Part shown: one piece after another, positions 38,038-47,776 of the stretch
Layout: each line of letters begins with the position of its first letter
How positions within the stretch are numbered: position 1 is the stretch's first letter
Source: Kaistella carnis
GTDB lineage: Bacteria > Bacteroidota > Bacteroidia > Flavobacteriales > Weeksellaceae
Direction: 5' to 3'
Length of the DNA stretch: 64,000 nt
Assembly: GCF_003860585.1 (NCBI RefSeq)
Contig: NZ_CP034159.1
Coordinates: forward strand, 682,001-746,000
Notes under the pieces: generated by a model
The model's database searches: none
Told to the model about the DNA's origin: nothing
Seen by the model: the letters and a program-made list of their open reading frames with translations, nothing else
Made by a program: the position numbers and the translations under genes

Positions 38038-38045
38038 CAAAAGTA
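38038..38045 (-). promoter_or_regulatory. -7 box before the P-type ATPase gene
   Basis: TACTTTTG on the minus strand, 28 bases upstream of the ATG at 38009. Confidence 0.4.
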
Positions 38046-38075
38046 TCGCAAATTCCCCATTGATCTGCTGAAAAT

Positions 38076-38111
38076 AAAAAAGGAAAGAAAAACTGAATTT
38101 TCTCTCCTTTT
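38076..38111 (-). terminator. Terminator after the ferredoxin gene
   Basis: A 14-base stem with one mismatch (38078-38091 with 38098-38111), followed on the minus strand by a T-rich run. Confidence 0.55.
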
Positions 38112-38135
38112 ACTATTTATTAAAAACGATTTCCT

Positions 38136-38468
38136 TTATGGATAAGGTGCAATAGCAACTTCTAAACCGTCAACGTCTGCGGTGATATGAATCTGGCAAC
38201 CCAAACGGCTGTTGTCCTGAACATGGAACGCTTCACTCAACATCGCATCTTCCTCAGCGCCCATTTCGGTCAGTTTATCAGAACCGTCAACGATGTAAAC
38301 TTGACAGGACGCGCACATCGCCATACCGCCGCAAACTCCGATGGTTCCTTCTTCTGCCAATTCGTAAGAACGAATCACTTCCATCAAATTCATGGACATG
38401 TCGGTTGGTGCAACCACTTCATGTAAGTCTCCGTTTCGGTCAGTAATCTTTAAGGTAATATCCTGCAT
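38136..38468 (-). CDS. 2Fe-2S ferredoxin (adrenodoxin type)
   Basis: A 110-aa electron carrier with the cluster ligands C46, C52, C55 (C-x5-C-x2-C) and C91, the spacing of ISC/adrenodoxin ferredoxins. It lies directly downstream of a ferredoxin-NADP reductase gene (42 bases), which suggests that the two form one electron-transfer chain. The acceptor (Fe-S assembly, a monooxygenase or a desaturase) is not evident here. Confidence 0.93.
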   Translation of the reverse strand: MQDITLKITDRNGDLHEVVAPTDMSMNLMEVIRSYELAEEGTIGVCGGMAMCASCQVYIVDGSDKLTEMGAEEDAMLSEAFHVQDNSRLGCQIHITADVDGLEVAIAPYP

Positions 38469-38496
38469 TGTATTTTACTTGATTCTTTATACTTTC

Positions 38497-38508
38497 TACT
38501 TGGCTCTT
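38497..38508. repeat. Short repeat TACTTGGCTCTT
   Basis: A 12-base match to the copy at 22963-22974 and an 11-base near-match to the three copies at 63948-64000. It lies in the 42-base gap between the ferredoxin reductase and ferredoxin genes. Confidence 0.5.
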
Positions 38509-38510
38509 CG

Positions 38511-39563
38511 TTAATCGATTTTCATCACTACCGCTTTCTCTGCTTCCTTACGGCTTCCATCGAAACCATCAATTCCACTTACAGTCGTATATTTCAGAAC
38601 GAATTTTTTACCTGGATTCAGCATGTTATAAATACTTTGACACATCAAAGTTGCTTCATGGAAACCACATAAAATCAATTTCAATTTTCCCGGATAGGTA
38701 TTGATATCACCGATTGCATACACTCCCGGAATATTGGTTTGATAATCCAAAGCATTATTTACCTTGATTGCATTTTTCTCAATTTCCAATCCCCAATTTG
38801 CTAAATCTCCTAATTTCGGTGTTAGACCAAAAAGAGGAATAAAGTAATCCGTTTCAATATCAAAAGTTTCGCCTTCTTTTTCTACGGTAATTGCAGTTAA
38901 TTTACCATCACCTTTTAAACCAACTACTTCAGCCGGAGTCATCATGTGAATTTTACCCTGATCTTTTAAAGCCTGAACTTTTTCAACAGAATCCAACGCT
39001 CCACGGAATTCGTTTCTACGGTGAATTAAAGTAACTTCACTTGCAATATCTGTAAGGAAAATACTCCAGTCTAAAGCAGAATCACCACCGCCGGCGATGA
39101 CCACTTTTTTATTTCTGAAATGTTCAGGTTCTTTAATGAAATATTCTACGCCTTTTTCTTCGTAATCTGCCAAATTTTCCAAAGTGGGTTTTCTCGGTTC
39201 AAAAGTTCCCAAACCACCAGCAATCGCAACTGCTTTGGCACGGTGAACAGTACCTTTATTAGTAATTACTTCAAAAGTTCCGTCTTCTAATTTGGTTAAA
39301 GTCTGGGCAGTTTCTCCCAAGGTAAATCCTGGTTGAAACTGTTTCGTTTGCTCCATCAAATTATCTACTAAATCTCCAGCGTTAATGGACGGAAATCCCG
39401 GAATATCGAAAATAGGTTTTTTAGGATACAACTCGGTTAACTGACCGCCTGGCTGTGGAAGAGCATCGATAAGATGGCATTTCAACTTAAGTAAACCTGC
39501 TTCAAAAACAGTAAAAAGTCCGGTCGGGCCGGCTCCAATAATCAATATATCAGTAGTAATCAT
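38511..39563 (-). CDS. Ferredoxin--NADP+ reductase, thioredoxin-reductase-like type
   Basis: A 350-aa flavoprotein with the FAD motif GAGPTGLFTVFEAG near the N-terminus, the NADP motif AGGGDSALDW in the middle, and the C-terminal AIGDINTYPG. It lacks the CxxC of thioredoxin reductases, as expected for the ferredoxin reductase class. It moves electrons between NADPH and ferredoxin; the ferredoxin gene follows. Confidence 0.92.
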   Translation of the reverse strand: MITTDILIIGAGPTGLFTVFEAGLLKLKCHLIDALPQPGGQLTELYPKKPIFDIPGFPSINAGDLVDNLMEQTKQFQPGFTLGETAQTLTKLEDGTFEVITNKGTVHRAKAVAIAGGLGTFEPRKPTLENLADYEEKGVEYFIKEPEHFRNKKVVIAGGGDSALDWSIFLTDIASEVTLIHRRNEFRGALDSVEKVQALKDQGKIHMMTPAEVVGLKGDGKLTAITVEKEGETFDIETDYFIPLFGLTPKLGDLANWGLEIEKNAIKVNNALDYQTNIPGVYAIGDINTYPGKLKLILCGFHEATLMCQSIYNMLNPGKKFVLKYTTVSGIDGFDGSRKEAEKAVVMKID

Positions 39564-39588
39564 TAATCAAACTTTAGCAATAATCCCA

Positions 39589-39596
39589 CAAATTTA
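39589..39596 (-). promoter_or_regulatory. -7 box before the ferredoxin reductase gene
   Basis: TAAATTTG on the minus strand, 25 bases upstream of the ATG at 39563. Confidence 0.45.
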
Positions 39597-39668
39597 CAAA
39601 ATTTAAAAGTACTATGCGGAGCCTCTTTATGATTTTTGTCATAATGAAATCCAATAAAATCAATGTTT

Positions 39669-39676
39669 TATCTTTG
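39669..39676 (+). promoter_or_regulatory. -7 box deciding the start of the DUF3108 gene
   Basis: TATCTTTG lies 27 bases upstream of ATG 39704 and downstream of the ATG at 39614, so the longer frame would not be translated from this promoter. Confidence 0.5.
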
Positions 39677-39703
39677 TGGCAAATTATTTGCAAAAGAAAA
39701 CCC

Positions 39704-40471
39704 ATGAAAAAGATTTTAGCACTATTTGGACTTTTAATAATGACATTTGGCAGCGCACAGAAACTTCAGAATATTCAGTCTGGGGAAGTTTTGCGTTACA
39801 GGATTCATTACGGACTTTTAAATGCGGGAACAGCAAGTTTAACGACCTTAAAAACAACCTATAAAGGCCAACCTCATTTTTATGTTAAAGGTTATGGTAA
39901 AACAACCGGAGCTGTACGTGCGTTTTTTAAAGTGGAAGATCATTATGAAAGTTTCATCAATTACCAGACGGGTTTGCCGAGTTACTATGTAAGAAATGTA
40001 CAGGAAGGTGGGTACACGCAGCATTTTCAAACAGTTTTTAATCATCAGAATCAAACCCTACTTTTAACCGATAAAGAAAAAAATACCACAGCAACTTTAA
40101 AATCAGTTAAAGGAATTCAGGATATGTTGTCAGCTTTTTACTATTTAAGAAGTTTAGATGACAGTGATTTAAAAGTGGGAAGTGTGAAAAAATTAAATGT
40201 TTGGATTGACGACGAAATGTTCCCTTTCCAATTAAAAGTTGTCGGAACTGAAAATGTAAAGACGCGATTCGGAGTGATCAATTGTTTGAAAATTGTACCG
40301 CAAGTGATCAGCGGTCGGGTTTTTAAAGATAAAGAAGGTGTTACGCTTTGGGTCAGCAACGATGCGAATCATATTCCGATCTCAATTAAAGCAGAGCTGG
40401 CTGTTGGCTCATTAAAAGCGGATATCGAATCCTATTCAAACGTGAAATATCCAATGAAATTTATAAAATAG
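39704..40471 (+). CDS. DUF3108 domain protein, exported
   Basis: A 255-aa periplasmic protein with a signal peptide (MKKILALFGLLIMTFGSAQ) and the DUF3108 pattern: SGEVLRYRIHYGLLNAG at the mature N-terminus, then VEDHYESFINYQTGLPSYY and GVTLWVSND near the C-terminus. The function is unknown. I placed the start at 39704, since the extra 30 residues of the frame from 39614 lie before the -7 box. A UUCG-loop terminator follows. Confidence 0.88.
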   Translation: MKKILALFGLLIMTFGSAQKLQNIQSGEVLRYRIHYGLLNAGTASLTTLKTTYKGQPHFYVKGYGKTTGAVRAFFKVEDHYESFINYQTGLPSYYVRNVQEGGYTQHFQTVFNHQNQTLLLTDKEKNTTATLKSVKGIQDMLSAFYYLRSLDDSDLKVGSVKKLNVWIDDEMFPFQLKVVGTENVKTRFGVINCLKIVPQVISGRVFKDKEGVTLWVSNDANHIPISIKAELAVGSLKADIESYSNVKYPMKFIK

Positions 40472-40491
40472 AGATCATTACTTATCATATC

Positions 40492-40519
40492 AAAACGAAC
40501 TTCGGTTCGTTTTTTTTTT
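40492..40519 (+). terminator. Terminator with UUCG loop
   Basis: A 9-bp stem (40492-40500 with 40505-40513) around a TTCG tetraloop, followed by a run of T. Confidence 0.85.
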
Positions 40520-40581
40520 GTGAAAATTTGAATAAGATGTAACAAAAGTATAAGACCAGATGTCTTATCCTAAAATAACCA

Positions 40582-43011
40582 ATGAGACTTTTATTAACGA
40601 CCCTTCTGCTTTTCTCCACGTTTAGCAGTTTTTTTTCGCAGAGTATGGAAAAAGACAGCATCTCACGCAAAAAGCTGACCATTCAAAAAATCATGCAATC
40701 GCCAAAAATTGATGGGATCCTGGATGAAGAAATTTGGCAAAATGCGCCAGTCGCCCAGAATTTTATCGAGCGAAATCCTAAGAACGGGCAGAAAGAATCC
40801 GAAGATTTTAAAACCACTGTAAAAATTGTTTATGATGATACCGGAATCTACTTCGGCGCTACCATGTTCGATCCTAATCCTGCGAATATTCAAAAAGAGT
40901 TAACCGAAAGAGATGACATGGGAAACGATGATCTGTTTGGAATTACCATCAATGGTTATAATGATCATCAACAGGCTTTATTCTTTGTCATTCAGGCTTC
41001 GGGAGTTCAGGCAGATGCGAAAATTATGTCTACGGCTGATGATGATTTCTCCTGGAATGCTGTTTGGTATTCTGCTGTAAAAATCACAGAAAACGGCTGG
41101 ACTGCAGAAGTGAAAATCCCCTACTCCGAATTGAGATTTCCAAAAAAGGACGTGCAGACTTGGGGAATTAATTTGATGCGTATCATTCAAAAAACAAATC
41201 AGAATCTAACGTGGAATTTCGTCGATAATAAGAAAGCCACCTATTTAATGTATGACGGAATTGTCGAAGGTATTCAAAATATTAAACCTCCTTTACGACT
41301 TTCATTTACACCTTATGTTTCTTCTTACCTCAATCATTATGATGGCAAAACGACCGCAAATTTCAATGGTGGTATGGATGTAAAATATGGGATTAATGAT
41401 GCGTTTACTTTAGACTTAACATTAATTCCCGATTTCGGACAGACCAGTTTCGATAATTCCGTTTTAAATCTTACACCATTCGAGCAACAATATGAAGAGC
41501 AAAGATCCTTCTTCACGGAAGGAACGGAACTCTTTAACAAAGGAAATCTTTTCTATTCCCGAAGAGTTGGCGGAAATCCTTCTCGTTATCCCGAAACTTC
41601 TGAAGATGAACGCGTTCTGAATTATCCCGCGAAAGTTAAATTGTTCAACGCTTTTAAAATATCAGGAAGAACAAATAAAGGGTTGGGCATTGGTTTTTTT
41701 AATGGTATTACGGAAAAAATGGAGGCTCAGATTGTGAATGATCAAACGGGAGCGATACGAAATGAAGTGGTAGAACCGTGGTCCAATTATAATGTATTGG
41801 TGCTTGATCAGCGTTTCAACGGGAATTCGTCGGTTAGTTTGGTGAACACCAATGTTATTCGGGAAGGTAATTTTCGGGATGCGAATACGAGCGGAATTCT
41901 ATGGGATATTAATGACAAGAAAAATATTTTCAATTACTCCGGGAGTCTTAAAGGAAGTTGGGTGATGGATAACGGCACAAAATTCGGAACCAAAGGAGAA
42001 GCAGGATTCGCGAAAAATTCAGGAAAAAACAGGTACAGTTTAAACGGAACTTTCGTGACTAAAGAATGGGATATTAACGATTTAGGATTTTCTACGACGA
42101 CCAATTTCGCTAATTACAATGCATATTATGGCTACCGAATATTGGAACCCACGAAAAAATTTAATAATATTTACCTGAACTTTAATGTGAATTATCTTCA
42201 CCGTTTAGAACCCTATTTATTCACCAACCTGATTATTAATCACAACAATCAGTTTACGACAAAAAACTTTAGAAGTTATGGCGGAGGTTTTGAATTTACA
42301 CCTTTGGGAGAAAATGATATTTATGAACCCCGCACCGATCTTAGATATTTAAAAGTGCCGGGTTACTTAAACACCTGGATCTGGACCGAAAGCGACAATC
42401 GGAAAAAATTTCAATACAATCTCAACTTAGATTATTATGCTTATGACGAAAAAGGACGAAACCTCATAAATCCTTCCCTCTATCTGAGGTATCGTTTTTC
42501 AGATAAATTTAAAGCCATCTGGCAAATCAATCCGACGTTCAGTAATAATGAAACGGGTTTCGCAGGGAAAAACAGCGATGATATTTTTATTGGGAGAAGA
42601 CAGAGAAATACCTACGAAAACAGCTTAACATCGCAATATACTTTTAATGATAAGATGTCTTTGTCGCTGGCTTTCCGTCACTATTTTTCAGATGTAACGT
42701 ATAAAAGTTTCTACACCTTAAATCAGGACGGAACTTTAGCACCAACTAATAATTTTACTGAAAATCTAAATGGTACTTATAATTCATGGAATGTGGATTT
42801 AAGATACTCCTGGTGGTTTGCGCCGGGCAGTCAACTCACTCTGCTTTATCGAAACGCAGTTGAAGATTATCTGGGAATTTCTAGAATGAAGTTTAAAGAT
42901 AATTTCACCACCCTGTTTAATGAGAAAATGGTGAACAATATTTCTTTGAAACTCACCTATTATCTGGATTACAATCAGGCCAAACATGTTTTTAAAAAGA
43001 AAGAATTGTAG
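40582..43011 (+). CDS. DUF5916 outer-membrane barrel protein with CBM9-like N-terminal domain
   Basis: An 809-aa protein with a signal peptide (ending FSSFFSQ). The N-terminal 230 residues have the carbohydrate-binding family 9 look (PKIDGILDEEIWQNAP and GIYFGATMFDPNP). The rest is a DUF5916 region of many beta strands, probably an outer-membrane barrel, with FGQTSFDNSVLNLTPFEQQ and FFTEGTELF as typical segments. The ligand and function are unknown. Confidence 0.9.
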   Translation: MRLLLTTLLLFSTFSSFFSQSMEKDSISRKKLTIQKIMQSPKIDGILDEEIWQNAPVAQNFIERNPKNGQKESEDFKTTVKIVYDDTGIYFGATMFDPNPANIQKELTERDDMGNDDLFGITINGYNDHQQALFFVIQASGVQADAKIMSTADDDFSWNAVWYSAVKITENGWTAEVKIPYSELRFPKKDVQTWGINLMRIIQKTNQNLTWNFVDNKKATYLMYDGIVEGIQNIKPPLRLSFTPYVSSYLNHYDGKTTANFNGGMDVKYGINDAFTLDLTLIPDFGQTSFDNSVLNLTPFEQQYEEQRSFFTEGTELFNKGNLFYSRRVGGNPSRYPETSEDERVLNYPAKVKLFNAFKISGRTNKGLGIGFFNGITEKMEAQIVNDQTGAIRNEVVEPWSNYNVLVLDQRFNGNSSVSLVNTNVIREGNFRDANTSGILWDINDKKNIFNYSGSLKGSWVMDNGTKFGTKGEAGFAKNSGKNRYSLNGTFVTKEWDINDLGFSTTTNFANYNAYYGYRILEPTKKFNNIYLNFNVNYLHRLEPYLFTNLIINHNNQFTTKNFRSYGGGFEFTPLGENDIYEPRTDLRYLKVPGYLNTWIWTESDNRKKFQYNLNLDYYAYDEKGRNLINPSLYLRYRFSDKFKAIWQINPTFSNNETGFAGKNSDDIFIGRRQRNTYENSLTSQYTFNDKMSLSLAFRHYFSDVTYKSFYTLNQDGTLAPTNNFTENLNGTYNSWNVDLRYSWWFAPGSQLTLLYRNAVEDYLGISRMKFKDNFTTLFNEKMVNNISLKLTYYLDYNQAKHVFKKKEL

Positions 43012-43034
43012 AATTCTTTGAAAAGATAGTAAAC

Positions 43035-43069
43035 AAAAAAACTTTCGGAGAAGATCCGAAAGTTTTCTG
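43035..43069. terminator. Bidirectional terminator between DUF5916 and pheS
   Basis: A 12-bp stem (43038-43049 with 43055-43066), a 5-base loop, and A/T runs on both sides in a convergent gap. Confidence 0.75.
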
Positions 43070-43115
43070 TTTTATTTAAATTGGTTAGGGAATATTTCCC
43101 TTAATTATTAATTAT

Positions 43116-44126
43116 TTAAAGGCTCTTAAACTGCTCCAGCATTCTTTTATCATTTTCAAAGAACATACGGATGTCGCTCATTTGATACAACAACATCACA
43201 ATTCTTTCGATTCCCATTCCGAAAGCATAGCCTGAATATTTATCAGCATCGATATTAACATTGGTTAAAACAGCGGGATCAACCATTCCACATCCCATAA
43301 TTTCTAACCAACCGGTTCCTTTTGTAATTCGGTAATCGGTTTCAGAGTTTAATCCCCAATACACATCAACTTCCGCACTTGGTTCAGTGAAGGGAAAGTA
43401 GGAAGGTCTTAATCTGATTTTTGATTTCCCAAAAAGTTCCGTTGTAAAATACTGAATGGTTTGTTTTAAATCGGCAAAACTCACATTCTTATCAATATAC
43501 AAACCTTCTATCTGATGGAAAATACAGTGTGAACGCGAAGAAATCGCTTCATTTCTAAAAACTCTACCCGGAGATAAAATTCTCATCGGCGGTTCATTCT
43601 CTTCCATATAACGGATTTGAACCGAAGAGGTATGCGTTCTCAGTAAAAGATCCGGATTGGTTTCAATGAAAAAAGTATCCTGCATATCTCTCGCCGGATG
43701 GTATTCCGGAAGATTTAAGGCCGTGAAATTATGCCAGTCATCTTCAATTTCCGGTCCGTCTGCTACAGCAAAACCAATGGAACGAAAGATCTCAATAATT
43801 CTATTTTTCACCAAATTGATGGGATGTCTCGTGCCCAATTCTGAAGGAAAACCAGGTGTGGTAAGATCATCTTTTTCGACAATGATGGTAGAACTTGTCG
43901 CATTTTTTAAATCTTCAAGTTTCGCTTCTACCGCCTGTTTTAAGGTGTTTATCTTTTGTCCGTATTCTTTTTTCTGTTCGTTCGGAACTTCCTTGAATTT
44001 AGAAAAAATATCATTTAAAATTCCTTTCTTTCCGCTGTATTTAATACGGAACTGTTCAATTTCATCTTTATTCGCTGAACTGAAATTTCCTACTTCAACC
44101 AATAATTCATCAATCTTTTCTAACAT
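43116..44126 (-). CDS. pheS: Phenylalanine--tRNA ligase alpha subunit
   Basis: A 336-aa class II aminoacyl-tRNA synthetase subunit. It has an N-terminal coiled coil, motif 2 around RVFRNE followed by the FHQIEG segment, and motif 3 with [12 protein letters not shown]. It works as an alpha2-beta2 tetramer with PheT; pheT is not adjacent and must be elsewhere. A -7 box lies 22 bases upstream of the start. Confidence 0.96.
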   Translation of the reverse strand: MLEKIDELLVEVGNFSSANKDEIEQFRIKYSGKKGILNDIFSKFKEVPNEQKKEYGQKINTLKQAVEAKLEDLKNATSSTIIVEKDDLTTPGFPSELGTRHPINLVKNRIIEIFRSIGFAVADGPEIEDDWHNFTALNLPEYHPARDMQDTFFIETNPDLLLRTHTSSVQIRYMEENEPPMRILSPGRVFRNEAISSRSHCIFHQIEGLYIDKNVSFADLKQTIQYFTTELFGKSKIRLRPSYFPFTEPSAEVDVYWGLNSETDYRITKGTGWLEIMGCGMVDPAVLTNVNIDADKYSGYAFGMGIERIVMLLYQMSDIRMFFENDKRMLEQFKSL

Positions 44127-44435
44127 TTCTTTTTGATATAATTGAGTGCAAAAATACGATTTTTCGTTTAAAAGGCCGTAGTGGATTATAACTAAATTTA
44201 TTTAGCAGAATAAGAACTACGAAGTGTTTTGATTTTAACTATAAAAGTTTTTAATTGATCAACTTTTTTAATACCTAATTCCCAGTATTTTTAAAGCTAA
44301 TTCAAGATCACATTAATTTTACTTCCGACAGTTTCCGAAGGAAATCTTCAAAATCTTAACTTCTTAATCAGAACTTAATGGATCATTTTTTACTTAAACT
44401 AGGATAAAAACTTTGTGCCTTTGTTATTTAAAAGC
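44127..44435. other. Intergenic region between rdgB and pheS
   Basis: A 309-base AT-rich gap. Apart from the pheS -7 box at 44149 I see no gene, repeat or strong hairpin. Confidence 0.5.
44149..44156 (-). promoter_or_regulatory. -7 box before pheS
   Basis: TATTTTTG on the minus strand, 22 bases upstream of the ATG at 44126. Confidence 0.45.
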
Positions 44436-45011
44436 CTACTTCTCCATAAATTCTAAAAACTGCTCAATCGCTTTTTTACGGTGGCTAATTTTATTTTTAT
44501 CTTCAGGTTTCATTTCTGCAAAAGTAATTTCATGATGGTCCGGAATAAAAATCGGGTCGTAACCAAATCCTTTTTCACCACGCACTTCCCGGGTCAGATT
44601 TCCGTAAACCCTTCCTTCGAAATAATTGATTCCCTTTTCGTCAACCAGACACATCACGGTGACGAAATAGGCTTTGCGGTTTTCTTCCCCTTTTAATTCC
44701 TCTAAAACTTTCGCCATGTTTTTAGCAAAGTCGTGATCTCCGGCATAACGTGCAGAATAAATTCCGGGACGTCCATCCAACGCATCCACGACTAAGCCTG
44801 AATCATCTCCCAAGCTGGCTTTTCCGGTTTTATTAAAACAATATTGGGCTTTGATCAAAGCATTAGCGTGAAAAGATTCACCATCTTCTACAATTTCATC
44901 ATGAATATCATAATCCGTCAAAGAAGTAACCTGGAATTTTTCTCCCAGAATCTGTTGAAACTCTTCTTTTTTATGAGTATTATGAGTGGCGATAAGGATT
45001 TCTTTTTTCAT
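44436..45011 (-). CDS. rdgB: Non-canonical purine NTP pyrophosphatase (RdgB/HAM1)
   Basis: A 191-aa house-cleaning enzyme that hydrolyses ITP, dITP and XTP to the monophosphates, keeping deaminated purines out of DNA. The start has the family THNTHKKEEF (usually TxNxxKxxE), then SLGDDSGLVVDALDGRPGIYSARYAG and the C-terminal SHRKKAIEQF. It is the downstream partner of the CPBP gene on the minus strand (57 bases), though no common function is evident. Confidence 0.94.
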   Translation of the reverse strand: MKKEILIATHNTHKKEEFQQILGEKFQVTSLTDYDIHDEIVEDGESFHANALIKAQYCFNKTGKASLGDDSGLVVDALDGRPGIYSARYAGDHDFAKNMAKVLEELKGEENRKAYFVTVMCLVDEKGINYFEGRVYGNLTREVRGEKGFGYDPIFIPDHHEITFAEMKPEDKNKISHRKKAIEQFLEFMEK

Positions 45012-45068
45012 GGAGATTGGGTATAATGAGTAATTTTTAAAAAGTGTTTTTTAAAAGGACAAGGTGTA

Positions 45069-45902
45069 TTAAATGTCGTTATAATGGACACGATACTTCT
45101 TCATAAAAAGAATATAGAACGTCGTAAAAATAACGATTCCAATTCCTAAAATGAGCCATTCGGAAACTTTAAAAGTATCCGCAAAACTTTCCGTTTTATT
45201 ATAAAAAATTAAAATTGAAGAACAAAGGTTATTAAAGGCGTGAAGAAGTATAGGCAAGAGCAAAGATTTTGTTTTATGATAAACCAAACCGAGAACGCAT
45301 CCAAGTAGAACAGCACCTACAAATTGCCACGGATTCCCATGAACTAAGCCAAATACAACCGCTGAAATAATGATCGCAACAGCCGGCTTCATTCCTTTAT
45401 TGACAAGCCCTTTCATAATGATGCCACGAAATACGATTTCCTCAAATAAGGGCGCCATCACGACAGCAAGCAGAATCAAGGTTGCAGGATCATTCGTCAT
45501 CTGCTCCATCAGTTTATTAAAGTAATTGTAATATTCTCCGAAAAAAGGTCCTGTAACCGGAATTTGAGACGTAATAAATTCTGCGATGAGCATCATTCCA
45601 AACATCAAAGGAAATACCAGGAAATAAGTCATCATGTTCGTACGGGAGAAATTAAAATTTAATTTTTTTCCTGTAGAAGGGCGGCAGATAAAATAATCAA
45701 AAGCGAAAATTGCTCCTAAAAACAAACCTGCATTTGAAAGGATTAAAAAGATATCATTGTATTGCAGATTAACTTTAAAAACGTACATCACGATCACATT
45801 AAAAATCGCAACTACTGTACTTCCGGCAAGCATTCCACCTAATAAAGCGAGGACGCCTTTGCCATCAAAAACATATTTTTTTCTGTACGGAGTTTCTTCC
45901 AT
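45069..45902 (-). CDS. CPBP family intramembrane metalloprotease
   Basis: A 277-aa membrane protein with about eight helices. The abortive-infection-type motifs are intact: E154-E155-x3-R159 (EEIVFRG), H188 in FGLVHGN and H221-x2-N224 (HAFNN). Relatives include the CAAX prenyl protease Rce1 and bacteriocin-immunity proteins. The substrate is unknown. It has a -7 box 16 bases before its ATG. Confidence 0.88.
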   Translation of the reverse strand: MEETPYRKKYVFDGKGVLALLGGMLAGSTVVAIFNVIVMYVFKVNLQYNDIFLILSNAGLFLGAIFAFDYFICRPSTGKKLNFNFSRTNMMTYFLVFPLMFGMMLIAEFITSQIPVTGPFFGEYYNYFNKLMEQMTNDPATLILLAVVMAPLFEEIVFRGIIMKGLVNKGMKPAVAIIISAVVFGLVHGNPWQFVGAVLLGCVLGLVYHKTKSLLLPILLHAFNNLCSSILIFYNKTESFADTFKVSEWLILGIGIVIFTTFYILFMKKYRVHYNDI

Positions 45903-45918
45903 AAAAATTAAATTTCCG

Positions 45919-45926
45919 CAAATATA
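45919..45926 (-). promoter_or_regulatory. -7 box before the CPBP gene
   Basis: TATATTTG on the minus strand, 16 bases upstream of the ATG at 45902. Confidence 0.45.
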
Positions 45927-46052
45927 AATCTATAAATTAAACTTGCGCCATCGCCGGCACTTTTTTAGGATCGAAATCATTCCAAAAATCCGATTGTCGC
46001 ACATTTTCATTTTCGATAAAAAAAACCGATTTTTGCAGTCTCAAATTTAATT

Positions 46053-47648
46053 ATGTCAGATCTACTCAAAGAAATAGGAAAAAGAAAAACCTTCGGAATT
46101 ATTGCGCATCCCGATGCCGGAAAAACTACGCTTACAGAAAAGCTCTTGCTTTTTGGAGGGGCAATTCAGGAAGCCGGTGCGGTAAAATCGAACAAGATTA
46201 AGAAAGGAGCCACTTCCGATTTCATGGAGATTGAAAGACAGAGAGGAATTTCCGTCGCCACTTCCGTCTTGGCATTTGAATACAAAGGTCACAAAATCAA
46301 TATTTTAGACACACCAGGTCACAAAGATTTCGCAGAAGATACCTACCGAACTTTAACTGCTGTTGATTCCGTGATCGTGGTTGTAGACGTGGCAAAAGGA
46401 GTTGAGGAACAGACTGAAAAACTGGTTCAGGTTTGTAGAATGCGAAATATTCCGATGATTGTTTTCATCAATAAACTGGATCGTGAAGGAAAAGATGCTT
46501 TCGATTTGCTGGATGAAGTTGAGCAGAAATTAGGCTTAACCGTAGTTCCGCTTTCTTTACCTATTGGAATGGGAAATGAATTTCAGGGGATCTACAATAT
46601 CTGGGAGCACAATATTCAGTTATTTGTAGAAGAGAAAAAACAACGAGTTGGAAGTGCTGTAAAATTTGAGGATATCAGCGATACTAAAATTGATGAAGCC
46701 ATCGGCGCAAAAGCAGCAGCAACTTTACGTGAAGAACTGGAATTGATTCAGGAGGTTTATCCGGAATTTAACCGCGATGATTATATGGCGGGAAATTTAC
46801 AGCCTGTTTTTTTCGGGTCGGCCTTAAATAATTTTGGAGTTCGCGAATTACTCGATGCTTTTATTGAAATCGCACCAAATCCGCAACCGAAAGAAAGCGA
46901 TACGAGACTGGTAAGACCGGAAGAAAAAGATTTCACAGGATTTATCTTTAAAATTCACGCCAATATGGATCCGAAACACCGTGACCGTTTGGCTTTCGTG
47001 AAAATTGTTTCCGGAACTTTTAAAAGAAATGAAAATTACCTTCTGGTAAGAGAAAATAAGAAAATGAAGTTCTCTTCTCCGAATGCGTTCTTCGCCGATA
47101 AAAAAGAAGTCGTTGACGAAAGTTTCCCAGGGGATATCGTGGGACTTCACGATACTGGAAATTTCCGAATCGGGGATACTTTGACGGCGGGGGAAAAAAT
47201 GAGTTTCAGAGGAATTCCAAACTTTTCCCCGGAACATTTCAGATATATTAATAATGATGATCCACTGAAAGCAAAACAGCTGGCGAAAGGAATCGACCAG
47301 TTGATGGACGAAGGTGTGGCGCAGTTATTTACTCTGGAAATGAATAACCGAAAAATTATCGGGACGGTGGGTGCACTTCAGTATGAAGTTATTCAATACC
47401 GTTTGGAGCATGAATATGGTGCGAAATGTACCTACGAACCACTTTCTATTCACAAAGCTTGTTGGATCGAAGCCGATGAGAAATCGGATGAATATAACGA
47501 ATTTGTACGTTTAAAACAGCGTTTTATGGCAAGAGATAAATACGGACAAATGGTATTTTTGGCCGACTCTCCTTTTACCATTCAAATGACTCAGGAAAAA
47601 TTCCCGAATATAAAACTGCATTTCATTAGTGAATTTAGGCAGGATTAA
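46053..47648 (+). CDS. prfC: Peptide chain release factor 3
   Basis: A 531-aa translational GTPase that releases RF1 or RF2 from the ribosome after termination. G1 is AHPDAGKTT (residues 18-26), G3 is DTPGH and G4 is NKLD. The switch I segment SDFMEIERQRGISV is typical of RF3. A near-match to the -7 box (GATTTTTG) lies about 20 bases before the start. Confidence 0.96.
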   Translation: MSDLLKEIGKRKTFGIIAHPDAGKTTLTEKLLLFGGAIQEAGAVKSNKIKKGATSDFMEIERQRGISVATSVLAFEYKGHKINILDTPGHKDFAEDTYRTLTAVDSVIVVVDVAKGVEEQTEKLVQVCRMRNIPMIVFINKLDREGKDAFDLLDEVEQKLGLTVVPLSLPIGMGNEFQGIYNIWEHNIQLFVEEKKQRVGSAVKFEDISDTKIDEAIGAKAAATLREELELIQEVYPEFNRDDYMAGNLQPVFFGSALNNFGVRELLDAFIEIAPNPQPKESDTRLVRPEEKDFTGFIFKIHANMDPKHRDRLAFVKIVSGTFKRNENYLLVRENKKMKFSSPNAFFADKKEVVDESFPGDIVGLHDTGNFRIGDTLTAGEKMSFRGIPNFSPEHFRYINNDDPLKAKQLAKGIDQLMDEGVAQLFTLEMNNRKIIGTVGALQYEVIQYRLEHEYGAKCTYEPLSIHKACWIEADEKSDEYNEFVRLKQRFMARDKYGQMVFLADSPFTIQMTQEKFPNIKLHFISEFRQD

Positions 47649-47689
47649 TTTGTAAACTCTTTGTAAATTGATTTGCAAAACACAGATAT

Positions 47690-47721
47690 AAAGACTCTTA
47701 TGTACATTAAGGGTCTTTTTT
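47690..47721 (+). terminator. Terminator after prfC
   Basis: An 11-bp stem with one G-U pair (47690-47700 with 47708-47718) and a T run. Confidence 0.75.
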
Positions 47722-47776
47722 GTTTCTAAAGGAATACTATTTGATTATGGTGTGTGAATTAATTTTAGAAAAAATA

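Noticed and set aside
45069..45902. CPBP protease as an abortive infection defence gene
   Set aside because: It is next to housekeeping genes with no toxin, phage or defence partner; the motif is shared by many non-defence proteases.
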